Assembly (NCBI GenBank): GCA_019358985.1 | Contig: JAHHIJ010000041.1 | Span: 1 to 56,201, forward strand | Source: Tolypothrix brevis GSE-NOS-MK-07-07A | GTDB taxonomy: Bacteria > Cyanobacteriota > Cyanobacteriia > Cyanobacteriales > Nostocaceae | DNA: 56,201 bases | Direction of reading: 5' to 3' | Shown here: positions 43,042 through 51,900 of the stretch, piece by piece | How the letters are laid out: each line of letters starts with the position of its first letter | Numbering within the stretch: the stretch's first letter is position 1 | Position numbers and translations under genes: made by a program | The notes under the pieces: model-generated | Seen by the model: the letters and a program-made list of their open reading frames with translations, nothing else | Databases searched by the model: none | What the model was told of the DNA's origin: nothing

Positions 43042-43566
43042 TCAAGCCTTAGGAAGTACATACTCTAAGATATTTAAAACTCTTCCACTCAAATTTGTCT
43101 TCTTATATTCTCTAATAATTTTGCCACCAAGCTTTTCGGGAATTCGACGACTGGGAATATTCGCTTTATCGGCACAATAAACAAGATGTTGAAAATCTAA
43201 GTTTTCCTCAGCCCATGTTTTAAGTCCGATGATAGTTTCTAATCCGTAACCTTTGCCATGTGCTGATTTCTTCAGCCAAATACCAAATTCTGGTTCGTTA
43301 CTATTTATTTCGTGGATTCCCGTACAACCCAAAAATTTGAAAGAATTTTTATTTAAAATAACAAGCACAAGGTTTTCGCCTTTTTTGATTTCTAAGAGTG
43401 AGCTGTTAATAAAATCTTCTGTATCCGAAATGTTTTTCGGCGGATTAGTATACATATAAGTAGTAATCTCTTGATTAAATTCTCTAAAAATATCTTCTTT
43501 ATATTTCATTGAGATAGTTTGTAATAATAAACGACTTGTAGATATTTCTAACTCTAATAGTTCCAT
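43042..43566 (-). CDS. GNAT N-acetyltransferase (RimJ/RimL type)
   Basis: 174 aa single GNAT domain. It begins LEISTSRLLLQTISMKYKEDIF, the typical start of the RimJ/RimL branch. NLVLVILNKNSFKFLGCTGIHEIN forms the central strands, and KKSAHGKGYGLETIIGLKTWAEENL (about 95-119) has the acetyl-CoA loop (HGKGYG, a variant of Q/RxxGxG/A). NIPSRRIPEKLGGKIIREYKK ends the domain. Substrate unknown (ribosomal protein, metabolite or antibiotic). AT-rich composition compared with neighbours may hint at recent acquisition. Confidence 0.88.
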   Translation of the reverse strand: MELLELEISTSRLLLQTISMKYKEDIFREFNQEITTYMYTNPPKNISDTEDFINSSLLEIKKGENLVLVILNKNSFKFLGCTGIHEINSNEPEFGIWLKKSAHGKGYGLETIIGLKTWAEENLDFQHLVYCADKANIPSRRIPEKLGGKIIREYKKTNLSGRVLNILEYVLPKA

Positions 43567-43853
43567 GTTTTATTTTTTTTATTGCCTGATATTATTGAGT
43601 TGACTAATTAATAAAATCATTTATACGTGGGTATAATCTGACATAATTTTTACTAAAAAACCACAAGTATTGAATTATACCAAATCATCCTGAATATTCA
43701 TACAATCTTCAAAAAGAAAAAGTTCTAGACGCATCATCAATAAGCTAAAGTTTTGTTAAGATGCAAATGTTAGTAGTTTCTCAACGAAAAACATCAATCA
43801 GGATGTGAAGAAAGAAATAGCACTAACAAGTATAGAGTTCAGGAGAAAAAGCA
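43567..43853. promoter_or_regulatory. AT-rich divergent region upstream of the 45-aa peptide gene
   Basis: 287 bases, no open frame of note. Holds the promoters of the GNAT gene (minus) and of the small peptide gene (plus). The only sure element is AGGAG (43841-43845) before the peptide start. Confidence 0.4.
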
Positions 43854-43991
43854 ATGAACGCCTACATTTTTTTTGACGACGCCCTCCATATGCTTGTCAA
43901 CGCTTACTTGGTATCATCTGTACTGCTAATCGCAGCTTCTGGTATCGGGTTAGCAGTCATGGAAACCATTGAAAAATCAGGGGAACAGTAA
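43854..43991 (+). CDS. 45-aa single-helix membrane peptide
   Basis: A small gene below normal length cut-offs. ATG at 43854 is preceded by AGGAG with an eight-base spacing, an excellent ribosome site. The product has an acidic/aromatic N-terminus (NAYIFFDDALHM), one hydrophobic helix (about 14-35, NAYLVSSVLLIAASGIGLAV) and a charged C-terminus ending EKSGEQ. The architecture resembles small thylakoid subunits, but I do not recognise the family. It has its own space between a GNAT gene and the TerB-like gene. Function unknown. Confidence 0.65.
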   Translation: MNAYIFFDDALHMLVNAYLVSSVLLIAASGIGLAVMETIEKSGEQ

Positions 43992-44170
43992 CCCCAACCC
44001 AATTTGTAGACTTGTTTTCCACATGTTTTAGGTGCAGGTGTTCACTACTGAGATTTATTGGGAACACTAAGAACACCAGGGCTGAAAGGAGTTATTTAAG
44101 TTGCCTAAATATTACGTAAATAATAGGTAACAACATCACTACTCAGACCTAAATAAAGAAACAAACTACA

Positions 44171-44617
44171 ATGGGTTTAGTTGATAACATGTTTGGCGCA
44201 CAAAGTCAAGTCCAAGAAGCATTCACTGTAGCAGAAGCCTTTGCTGCTATTACCCTAGCGGCGATCGCCTCCGACGGTTATCTTTCTCAAGAAGAAACAA
44301 CAGGTATCACGGCTACTCTGTCTCGGATGAAGCTTTTCAGAAGTTATTCCAATGATGTAATGAACAGGCTGTTTGACAAACTCCTGGGAATTCTCCAGCG
44401 GGATGGGATGAATATTTTATTTGATACAGCTAAAGAATCTCTGCCCCCCGACTTACGGGAAGCGGCTTTTGCGGTAACTGCGGATCTAATATTAGCCGAT
44501 GGAATCGTTACTGAAGAAGAAAATAGTTTTTTAAATGATTTATATCATGCTTTAGATATATCCACGGATATTGCCACACAAGTTGTGCAGGTGATGATGA
44601 TCAAAAACCGGGGATAA
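44171..44617 (+). CDS. TerB-like (tellurite resistance/DjlA-type) helical protein
   Basis: 148 aa, all-helical, soluble. EAFAAITLAAIASDGYLSQEETTGITATLSRM (about 22-53) and REAAFAVTADLILADGIVTEEENSFLNDLYHAL (about 97-129) are the two internal repeats of the TerB fold, each with a D-G-x-x-x-x-E-E acidic loop that may bind metal. Such proteins are common in cyanobacteria, and a stress or membrane-linked role is assumed. It is followed by a palindromic terminator, so it is likely transcribed alone. Confidence 0.85.
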   Translation: MGLVDNMFGAQSQVQEAFTVAEAFAAITLAAIASDGYLSQEETTGITATLSRMKLFRSYSNDVMNRLFDKLLGILQRDGMNILFDTAKESLPPDLREAAFAVTADLILADGIVTEEENSFLNDLYHALDISTDIATQVVQVMMIKNRG

Positions 44618-44653
44618 AGATAGAAAATCAGTTATAACTTATAAATTAAGTGT

Positions 44654-44690
44654 GCCAAAGGAGCGATCGCTTCTTTGGCATTATTTTTGG
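44654..44690 (+). terminator. HIP1-centred palindromic terminator
   Basis: GCCAAAG-G-AGCGATCGCT-T-CTTTGGC is a 26-base palindrome with a HIP1 octamer at its centre and one G-T mismatch pair, followed by ATTATTTTTGG. It separates the TerB-like gene from murF and argues against murF starts upstream of 44692. Confidence 0.7.
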
Positions 44691-44703
44691 TGTGAGTAGT
44701 AAT

Positions 44704-46059
44704 ATGCCCTGTTCTGCTACCTTAACTCAACTGATTTCAGTTCTTTCTGCCCAGCCTGTAAACTTATCTGAAGCTGCTTTAAAACAATTGGGTAGCGGTA
44801 TTCAAACTGATACCCGTTTTTTGCAACCTGGTGAAGTATTTGTAGCTTTACGAGGCGAAAAGTTTGATGGACACGATTTTGTCCCAATGGCGATCGCTAA
44901 AAATGCAATAGCTGCTATCGTTGATTTTGAGTACCTGAATCCGGGATTTCCTGTGTTGCAGGTCAAAGATACCCTCAAAGCATATCAACAAATCGCTTCT
45001 TGGTGGCGCGATCGCTTTCAAATTCCTGTAATTGGGGTAACGGGTTCTGTAGGTAAAACTACCACCAAGGAACTCATTGCTGCTGTTTTAGGAACCCAAA
45101 GACGAGTTCACAAAACTTATGGAAATTTCAATAATGAAATCGGTGTTGCGAAAACTCTTCTAGAACTAAGTTCAGAAGATGATTATGCTGTGATTGAAAT
45201 GGCGATGCGTGGTAAGGGACAAATTGCGGAATTGACAGAAATTGCCCGTCCAACCATCGCCGTAATTACTAATGTGGGAACAGCGCATATTGAGTTACTC
45301 GGTTCCACCGAAGCGATCGCAGAAGCCAAATGTGAGTTATTAGCCCAAATGCCGTCATCTGCTATAGCTATTCTCAATCATGATAACCCGTTATTAATGG
45401 CAACGGCGGCGCAAGTTTGGCAAGGCGAAACTTTGACTTATGGCTTGTCTGGAGGTGATATTCAAGGGCTTTTAATTGATAACGATACTGTAAAAGTCGG
45501 GGAAATCCAACTTCCTTTACCTTTGCCTGGACGCCATAATGCAACTAATTTTATGGCGGCTTTGGCAGTAGCGCAAACTGTAAATATTGATTGGTCGTGC
45601 TTGAAAGGTGGTATTGTAGTTGATATGCCTTCCGGGCGATCGCAACGTTTTGTTTTGCCCAATGATGTGATAATATTAGATGAAACATATAATGCTGCGC
45701 CAGAAGCGATGATGGCAGCACTGCAATTATTAGCAGATACACCCGGAAAACGGAAGATTGCCGTATTGGGTGCAATGAAAGAATTAGGAGAAAAGTCGCC
45801 ACAATTACACTCCTCGGTGGGAGAAATGGTGCTAAAGTTGAATTTAGACGGTTTGCTGGTGTTGGATGACGGACAAGATGCCCAAGAATACGCACTCAGC
45901 GCTAAAGGTATTCCATCGGAATGCTTTGCAACTCATGCTGATTTAGTTGCTCGATTGAAAGAGTTTGTCACCCAAGGCGATCGTTTACTTTTCAAAGCTG
46001 CACATTCGGTAGGTTTAGATCGCGTTGTCAATGAGTTTCGCGCTGAATTTAGTAGTTGA
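44704..46059 (+). CDS. murF: UDP-N-acetylmuramoyl-tripeptide--D-alanyl-D-alanine ligase
   Basis: Adds D-Ala-D-Ala to UDP-MurNAc-tripeptide, the last cytosolic step of peptidoglycan precursor synthesis. About 451 aa. The N-terminal domain has IQTDTRFLQPGEVFVALRGEKFDGHDFV (substrate site). The central ATPase has GVTGSVGKTTTKE (Lys118) and YGNFNNEIGVAKTLL. VIEMAMRGKGQIAEL holds Mg/substrate residues, and the C-terminal domain has LDETYNAAPEAMMAAL. The ATG at 44704 was chosen because upstream starts fall inside or just after a terminator hairpin; GTG at 44692 is the other candidate. Confidence 0.95.
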   Translation: MPCSATLTQLISVLSAQPVNLSEAALKQLGSGIQTDTRFLQPGEVFVALRGEKFDGHDFVPMAIAKNAIAAIVDFEYLNPGFPVLQVKDTLKAYQQIASWWRDRFQIPVIGVTGSVGKTTTKELIAAVLGTQRRVHKTYGNFNNEIGVAKTLLELSSEDDYAVIEMAMRGKGQIAELTEIARPTIAVITNVGTAHIELLGSTEAIAEAKCELLAQMPSSAIAILNHDNPLLMATAAQVWQGETLTYGLSGGDIQGLLIDNDTVKVGEIQLPLPLPGRHNATNFMAALAVAQTVNIDWSCLKGGIVVDMPSGRSQRFVLPNDVIILDETYNAAPEAMMAALQLLADTPGKRKIAVLGAMKELGEKSPQLHSSVGEMVLKLNLDGLLVLDDGQDAQEYALSAKGIPSECFATHADLVARLKEFVTQGDRLLFKAAHSVGLDRVVNEFRAEFSS

Positions 46060-46097
46060 GACTAAGTACAAATTTGCATTGTTGTTGGGCTGCGCCG

Positions 46098-46481
46098 CTA
46101 CATGACGCTGACTGGATAAGCACTGACTGCTGTATCTACTGTCGCAATAGTCAGATTATTGTGTAAAGCTTGGCAGATAAGCATTCTATCAAATGGATCA
46201 CGATGCAATGGTGGCAGTTTAGCCAGTTGAAGTACACTGCTTTCATCAAGAGCAAGACTGGCAATTTGATGAAGATCGCGCTGTTTGGGTAAGTACGTTT
46301 CGGGATGCTCCGGCAGAGGTAGCTTGCCCAACTGGTACTTGACAATCGCTTCCCAGACTGAAATCGCACTCAGATAGACATCATTGTCTAGATCACGAAT
46401 CGCATCGCGAACACTCGTTGGCAACTGGGCATCGCCACTGATAAACCACAAAAAGATATGCGTATCTAGCAAAATCCTCAT
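46098..46481 (-). CDS. PIN-domain toxin (VapC-like)
   Basis: 127 aa, toxin half of a type II toxin-antitoxin pair; PIN-domain toxins are Mg-dependent ribonucleases. Acidic active-site residues are visible: Asp6 (LLDTHIFLW), Glu44 (VWEAIVK), Asp95 (RDPFDRMLICQAL) and Asp115 (IATVDT). The ATG overlaps the antitoxin stop (ATGA, four bases), the classical coupled arrangement. The 'DTHIFLW...DPFDRMLIAQA' subgroup usually pairs with Phd/YefM-like antitoxins, as here. The RNA target is unknown. Confidence 0.92.
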   Translation of the reverse strand: MRILLDTHIFLWFISGDAQLPTSVRDAIRDLDNDVYLSAISVWEAIVKYQLGKLPLPEHPETYLPKQRDLHQIASLALDESSVLQLAKLPPLHRDPFDRMLICQALHNNLTIATVDTAVSAYPVSVM

Positions 46482-46714
46482 TTGCCCTCAAATGCACTGA
46501 GCAGATATTCTGGCAAAGGAGCATCGAAATCATCTGGAACGGTAAACTCGCCTGCACACAAACCAAACGGGCGCAATTGTTTGCTACTGGCGATAGGTCT
46601 AAGTTCAGCGATCGCTTTATCTGCCTGAACAATTACAATTGTTTCACCTGCCTCCACTTGACGCAGATACTTTGAAGGATCGCGCTGCATTTCATCAACT
46701 GTCACGCTTAACAT
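46478..46714 (-). CDS. Phd/YefM-like antitoxin
   Basis: 78 aa. SVTVDEMQRDPSKYLRQVEAGETIVIVQADKAIAELRPI (about 3-42) matches the DNA-binding fold of the Phd/YefM (prevent-host-death) family. The C-terminal 30 residues (LPEYLLSAFEGK end) should be the flexible toxin-neutralising part. It precedes the PIN toxin with a four-base overlap; antitoxin-first order is standard and suggests autorepression. Confidence 0.9.
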   Translation of the reverse strand: MLSVTVDEMQRDPSKYLRQVEAGETIVIVQADKAIAELRPIASSKQLRPFGLCAGEFTVPDDFDAPLPEYLLSAFEGK

Positions 46715-46858
46715 AAAAAAGCCTCAGTATAAGCTCAAGGGATAATACGCTATCTCACTCAATTGTAGATGATGGGTGGTATGCTCCCAGCTAGGATCAG
46801 TGACTTCGCTGCACTCCGTTTCGCTCAGTATGACATTTTCGACTTTGCGTAAGTCCTA

Positions 46859-47272
46859 TCAAAATCCAGGACAACCTAATCGATATTTATCCTCATTGCT
46901 AAGTTTTGGATCTTCACACCAATTCTGAGGTTGGGTAGGGTCAGAGGATAAGCCTGGTTTTAAAACCGGAGACTCTGGTAGTGGGCTAATTATGGGTGAA
47001 TCAGGATTACGAGGTAACTCAGGGTGTGAAGGATGAACTGAAGTTGGTTCGGGGTTGGAAGGTGAGGGTGAGATATGCGATGGTTGTGTTGTGCCTTTTG
47101 GAGTATGAGGTGAAGATACAGGTGAATTTGGAGTCGAAGTTGGGGTCGGCTTGGGAAACAACTTGTCCCAATTGCTAAATACTCCAGTAATCAATGCTGC
47201 ACCCAGACTACCTGCCAATGCAATCACAGCAACTACTACTTCAACTTTAGGGGCTTGATTCTTGCTACTCAT
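46859..47272 (-). CDS. Hypothetical single-helix membrane protein with Pro/Ser-rich domain
   Basis: 137 aa. One N-terminal membrane helix (VEVVVAVIALAGSLGAALITGVF, about 10-32) is followed by about 80 residues of Pro/Ser/Thr-rich low complexity (PKPTPTSTPNSPVSSP...) and a short C-terminal motif with two Cys (NWCEDPKLSNEDKYRLGCPGF). This looks like a membrane-anchored stalk with a small disulphide-capped tip. No known family is recognised. It lies downstream of the 497-aa hypothetical gene on the same strand, 39 bases apart, probably co-transcribed. Confidence 0.65.
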   Translation of the reverse strand: MSSKNQAPKVEVVVAVIALAGSLGAALITGVFSNWDKLFPKPTPTSTPNSPVSSPHTPKGTTQPSHISPSPSNPEPTSVHPSHPELPRNPDSPIISPLPESPVLKPGLSSDPTQPQNWCEDPKLSNEDKYRLGCPGF

Positions 47273-47311
47273 GCAACATAAAAATACAAACTGAGAGTGT
47301 CAACTGTGATT

Positions 47312-48805
47312 CTATTTTCCTAGCCAAAACTGCTGCAACAACCGAAAAAGTTTCACAAACTTCTCCTCCAACCAAAGCAATGCGGCATCAAGCCATGCTA
47401 AAATTCTCTCTAAAGGATGCTTTTCATACTCGACTGATGTTGCTTTGGTTTCTATCCAATCGGGTTTAGCCTCAATTTCAGTTGTTTGCGATCGCTGATG
47501 AAGAACAACTTCCCCTTTCTTACTTCCAACCTGGGAAATCTTGGATAGTTTTCCCGATGCTTTTTCAGTTCGAGTTAAATCAGTAGTTGCTTTTTGCTGT
47601 TTTACTAATTTTGAAGTTGGTTTTTTCGGGATATTTTGGGAACTATTAAGCCAGTTTTGTAGATATCTTGGTGATTGACTGGCAGGTAAAGCCGGATTTG
47701 TTGTTTGTCCAACTTCTTGGTCAATCGGCTCAAAATCGCCAAATAAATCATCCCAACTCAGCCAAGGATCTGCGACTAAATCTTGGTTTGGCAAGTAGCG
47801 TTGAGAAGAACCATCAAGTTTTTTACCAGTGCGTTCTCCAAAAAAGTAATTTACCGCAGCTTCAATTATTGCTTGAATTCCCAAGCGATCGCTTTGAATA
47901 TCTTCACCACGAACTGTTAATTCTTTGCCGTAAATAAATATGTTTAACTGAGTTTGGACAACTTTAATAATTTCCAGGCTGCGTTGTTGTACCTGTAGTG
48001 TAGCGCGAGACAAAGGCGTTAAAGCGTTTGATTCCAACTTCGCTACAGATGCATCAAGAAATGCTAACACTTCCTCAGCATTGACTAAAGCTTGTGTTTG
48101 CATTGCTTCGGGTAAGGCAGGTGTTGTGTTAGCATCACCTGTTAATTTTTGCAACAATCGCTCAATTTCTGGTAAAACCTGTGTTTCTTGTTTTTCTGTC
48201 GCCAACCGCCAATAATGCCAGTAATCTGCTATTTCGCCAATAATCCTATCTTGTAATTTTTCTTGTTGTTGGCGTGTTAAAATATCGAGAATTTCATTTT
48301 CGGCGGTGACGAGTACCAAATTGCGATTTTCCAACTGGCTGGCTATTCCCCGCACTGTGGAAAAATGAGGTTTGTGAATATTTGTAACTGTTGAAGATGA
48401 AGTCAGACTAGATGTGCTGGGTTGATTTGGGAAAAATTTGAACCACCAAAATCCGAAGAAGTTTTTACTGACATTCTCAGTGTCTGGTTGTCTTTTTGTC
48501 TCCTTGTCCTCTAACGCTTGTAACACTCGTTGAATCGGTGTATCAACATCTGGTTGAGAAGGGATATTATTTGTTTGTAACTGTAGCCTGTTTTGCGGCG
48601 CTTGGGCGTGGAGTTGTTTATCGGATGATTCGACTGCTTTTTGCACCAGTAAAATTACTGGATAGAAGAGTGCTTGTAATGACCATTTTGTGGCGACTTG
48701 CAGATGACGAAAAGTGGTATTCAAGCGATCGCCTAAATGCCGCGATTGCTGGTGAACAAAGTTAAATAGTCTGCTTTGATAACGATTGGAGGAAGCAGAA
48801 GGCAT
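47312..48805 (-). CDS. Large hypothetical cyanobacterial-type protein
   Basis: 497 aa. The N-terminus has an amphipathic helix region and one hydrophobic helix (WSLQALFYPVILLVQKAV, about 41-58). A helical core (about 145-345) contains NRNLVLVTAENEILDILTRQQQEKLQDRIIGEIADYWHYWRL, DASVAKLESNALTPLSRATLQVQQRSLEIIKVVQTQL and IQAIIEAAVNYFFGERTG. A DPWLSWDDLFGDF motif, a Lys-rich linker and an amphipathic WLDAALLWLEEKFVKLFRLLQQFWLG tail follow. Residues about 97-113 (EDKETKRQPDTENVSKN) come from an in-frame GACAAGGAGACA-type repeat. I do not recognise a domain; the ends suggest membrane association. Divergent from the mannosidase gene. Confidence 0.7.
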   Translation of the reverse strand: MPSASSNRYQSRLFNFVHQQSRHLGDRLNTTFRHLQVATKWSLQALFYPVILLVQKAVESSDKQLHAQAPQNRLQLQTNNIPSQPDVDTPIQRVLQALEDKETKRQPDTENVSKNFFGFWWFKFFPNQPSTSSLTSSSTVTNIHKPHFSTVRGIASQLENRNLVLVTAENEILDILTRQQQEKLQDRIIGEIADYWHYWRLATEKQETQVLPEIERLLQKLTGDANTTPALPEAMQTQALVNAEEVLAFLDASVAKLESNALTPLSRATLQVQQRSLEIIKVVQTQLNIFIYGKELTVRGEDIQSDRLGIQAIIEAAVNYFFGERTGKKLDGSSQRYLPNQDLVADPWLSWDDLFGDFEPIDQEVGQTTNPALPASQSPRYLQNWLNSSQNIPKKPTSKLVKQQKATTDLTRTEKASGKLSKISQVGSKKGEVVLHQRSQTTEIEAKPDWIETKATSVEYEKHPLERILAWLDAALLWLEEKFVKLFRLLQQFWLGK

Positions 48806-48909
48806 AGTTATGAAGTTTTATTGAGGGCGTCGTTATTTATTGGACTTGCGTTAAACAATAAAAACGACAAGTTGTTAATTATAGTAAGTGCCATCATTTT
48901 AGCGAAAAT

Positions 48910-51900
48910 ATGACCCCTCCTACTAAATTAATTTTGTCAGCAATTGAGCTACTACGCTCTTGTTGTCAAGTAAATGTTCAATCTACCTGGCTATATAAGG
49001 AAGCTGATTTAGCTATTGCGGATATTACGTTATCGGAATTGTCTGTTTGGACGCCTGTTGATTTGAATGAAAAAGGACACGTTGCTTGGAGTGGGGAACG
49101 AAAAGTGCTATGGTTGGCGCAAAAGTTGATAGTTACTCAGAATTTACATTCTTTTCCTTTGGCTGGGTTGTGTTTGCGGTTGGCGCTAACTTGGTGGGCG
49201 GATTCTGCTCAGGTTTATGTTAATGGTGAGTTGGCGGTTGAGGGTGATTTGTTTGATTGTTCGCCGAGGGTGTTACTTAGTCGTGAGGTGATGCCGGGGG
49301 AGGAGTTTATTGTTGCTGTGCGGTTGACAAGTCCGGCACATTGTGATGGGGCGTTGATGCGATCGCTTTTGGTGTATGAATCTAATAATGGTTTAGATCC
49401 GGGTTTTTTGGCTGATGAGTTTTCCGTGTTGTTGTGTTTTTTGGAAAGGTTTGCACCGGATAAGTTAGATGTGTTGGCGGATGTGGTAAAAGAGGTAACG
49501 AACCGCGAAGATACGAAGGACACCAAGGAAGAGTGGGAAAGAAGATTTTTGGCGATGCGTCAAAATCTTGTTGAATCGAAAATCGAGAATTTAATATCTA
49601 AAATCTATCTGTTGGGTCATGCTCACCTTGATTTAGCATGGTTATGGCGGGTGAGTGAAACTTGGCAGGCTGCACAAAGTACTTTTGAGTCGGTTTTGAA
49701 GTTGCAAGAAGATTTTCCGGAGTTGATTTTTTGTCATTCGACTCCAGCGCTTTATGCTTGGGTTGAAGAATATCGTCCTGATTTGTTTGCAGCGATTCAA
49801 AAAGCTGTAGCAGCTGGACGTTGGGAGGTTTTGGGGGGGTTTTGGGTTGAACCGGAACTTAATTTGATTTCGGGTGAAGCGATCGCTCGTCAGTTATTAT
49901 ATGGTCAGCGATATGTGTTGGAAAGGTTTGGCAAGGTTTCGACTATAGTATGGGTTCCGGATACTTTTGGTTTCTGTGCAACTTTACCGCAGTTTTTCGC
50001 TTTGGCTGGAATTGAGTTTTTTGTGACTCAGAAGTTGCGCTGGAATGATACTACTAAGTTTGATTATGGCGCTTTTTGGTGGCGATCGCCTGATGGTAGT
50101 GAAGTATTTAGTTATATGTCTGCACTTATTGGGGAAGGCATCGATCCGGTAAAAATGGCATCATATGCTTGTGAATGGCAAATTCAAACTGGTTTGGAAG
50201 ATTCTCTCTGGCTTCCTGGTGTGGGCGATCATGGCGGCGGTCCCACTCGTGATATGTTAGAAACGGCTCAACGCTTTTCCAAATCACCTTTCCTACCGAA
50301 GTTGGAATTTACCACCGCCGAAAAGTATTTGCAGCAGATTAAGGAGAGTGGGGGACAAGGAGGACAAGAAGACACAGGAACATGGGAAACATCTTTCCCC
50401 CTCTCCCCCTCTCCCACTCCCTTCCCCACATGGAATGACGAACTTTATCTAGAATTCCATCGTGGATGTTATACTACTCACGCTGATCAAAAACGTTGGA
50501 ATCGTCGTTGTGAAGGATTGTTGTATGAAGCTGAATTATTTGCCGCTTTGGCGACAATCATCTGTAAAGCTACCTATCCGAAGCGAGAAATAGAAGCGGC
50601 TTGGAAAAAGGTGTTATTTAACCAGTTTCACGATATTTTACCCGGTTCTTCCATTACGGAAGTTTATACGGATGCACTTCCAACTTGGCAGGAGGTGGAA
50701 CAAGTTGGCTCGGAAATATTGCAAAATTCATTGAGTGCGATCGCATCTCACATTACTCTACCAGAACCACCACACCCTGGCAGTTTACCAATTTTCGTCT
50801 TTAATTCCCTGAATTGGCAGCGTTCTGAAGTTGTTGTTGTTGATTTACCTGATTCTTTTCCCGAAGCTTCCATATACAACTGGGCTGGGGTTGCCTTGCC
50901 TTGTCAATTTAGGGAACCGTCTAAGCTTATTTTTCTTGCTGGGGATATCCCCCCTATTGGCTATCGCATTTTCTGGCTATGTCCTCTTAACCCCAAAAAT
51001 GACCATAGCAGTGCACATCCTGATGATACCAAAACGGGTTTGCGAAAGCAAGAACATTTTGACCCAAAAAGTAGAGACGCGATTAATCGCGTCTTTACTT
51101 TAGAAAATGAATTTTTGAAAGTCATTGTTGATGAAGAAAATGGTGATTTATCCGCTATTTTTGACAAAGTTAATCATCGAGAAGTTCTTTCTCAAGTAGG
51201 TGGTAATCAACTACAAGCTTTCCAAGATAGCGGACAATATTGGGATGCTTGGAATATTGATCCAAATTATGCCGAGCATCCTTTACCACCAACGCAGCTT
51301 AAATCAATTCAATGGTTAGAACAAGGCGTAGTCCAAAATCGCCTGCGGGTGGTGCGTCAATTAGGAAAATCAGAATTTTGTCAAGATTATATCTTAGAAG
51401 CTGGTTCACCCATGCTGAAAATTGCCACCACTGTTAATTGGCAAGAAAGTCAAGTTTTGGTGAAAGCAGCTTTTGGGTTGAATGTCGAAGCCGCAACAGC
51501 TACCTTTGAAATTCCTTGTGGTGCAATTCGGCGTCCAACTAAACGCGAAACCCCAGCCGAAAAAGCAAAATGGGAAGTCCCAGCTTTACGTTGGGCTGAT
51601 TTAACTGAGGAACAAGATAAATCTATTTACGGTGTTAGTTTGCTGAATGATTGTAAATATGGTTATGACAGTCAACCGCAGCAATTACGCCTAACACTAT
51701 TACGCAGTCCCAAATGGCCCGACTCACAAGCTGACCAAGGCTTTCATGAATTTACCTATGCTTTGTATCCCCACGCTGGTAGTTGGGAATCTGCTCATAC
51801 TGTGAGGCGGGGGTATGAATTGAATACCCCATTGCAAGTTATGTTAAACCCAGCCAAAGCTGCAAATTCAAAATTCAGCGCGGTTGAAAGCATGAGTTTC

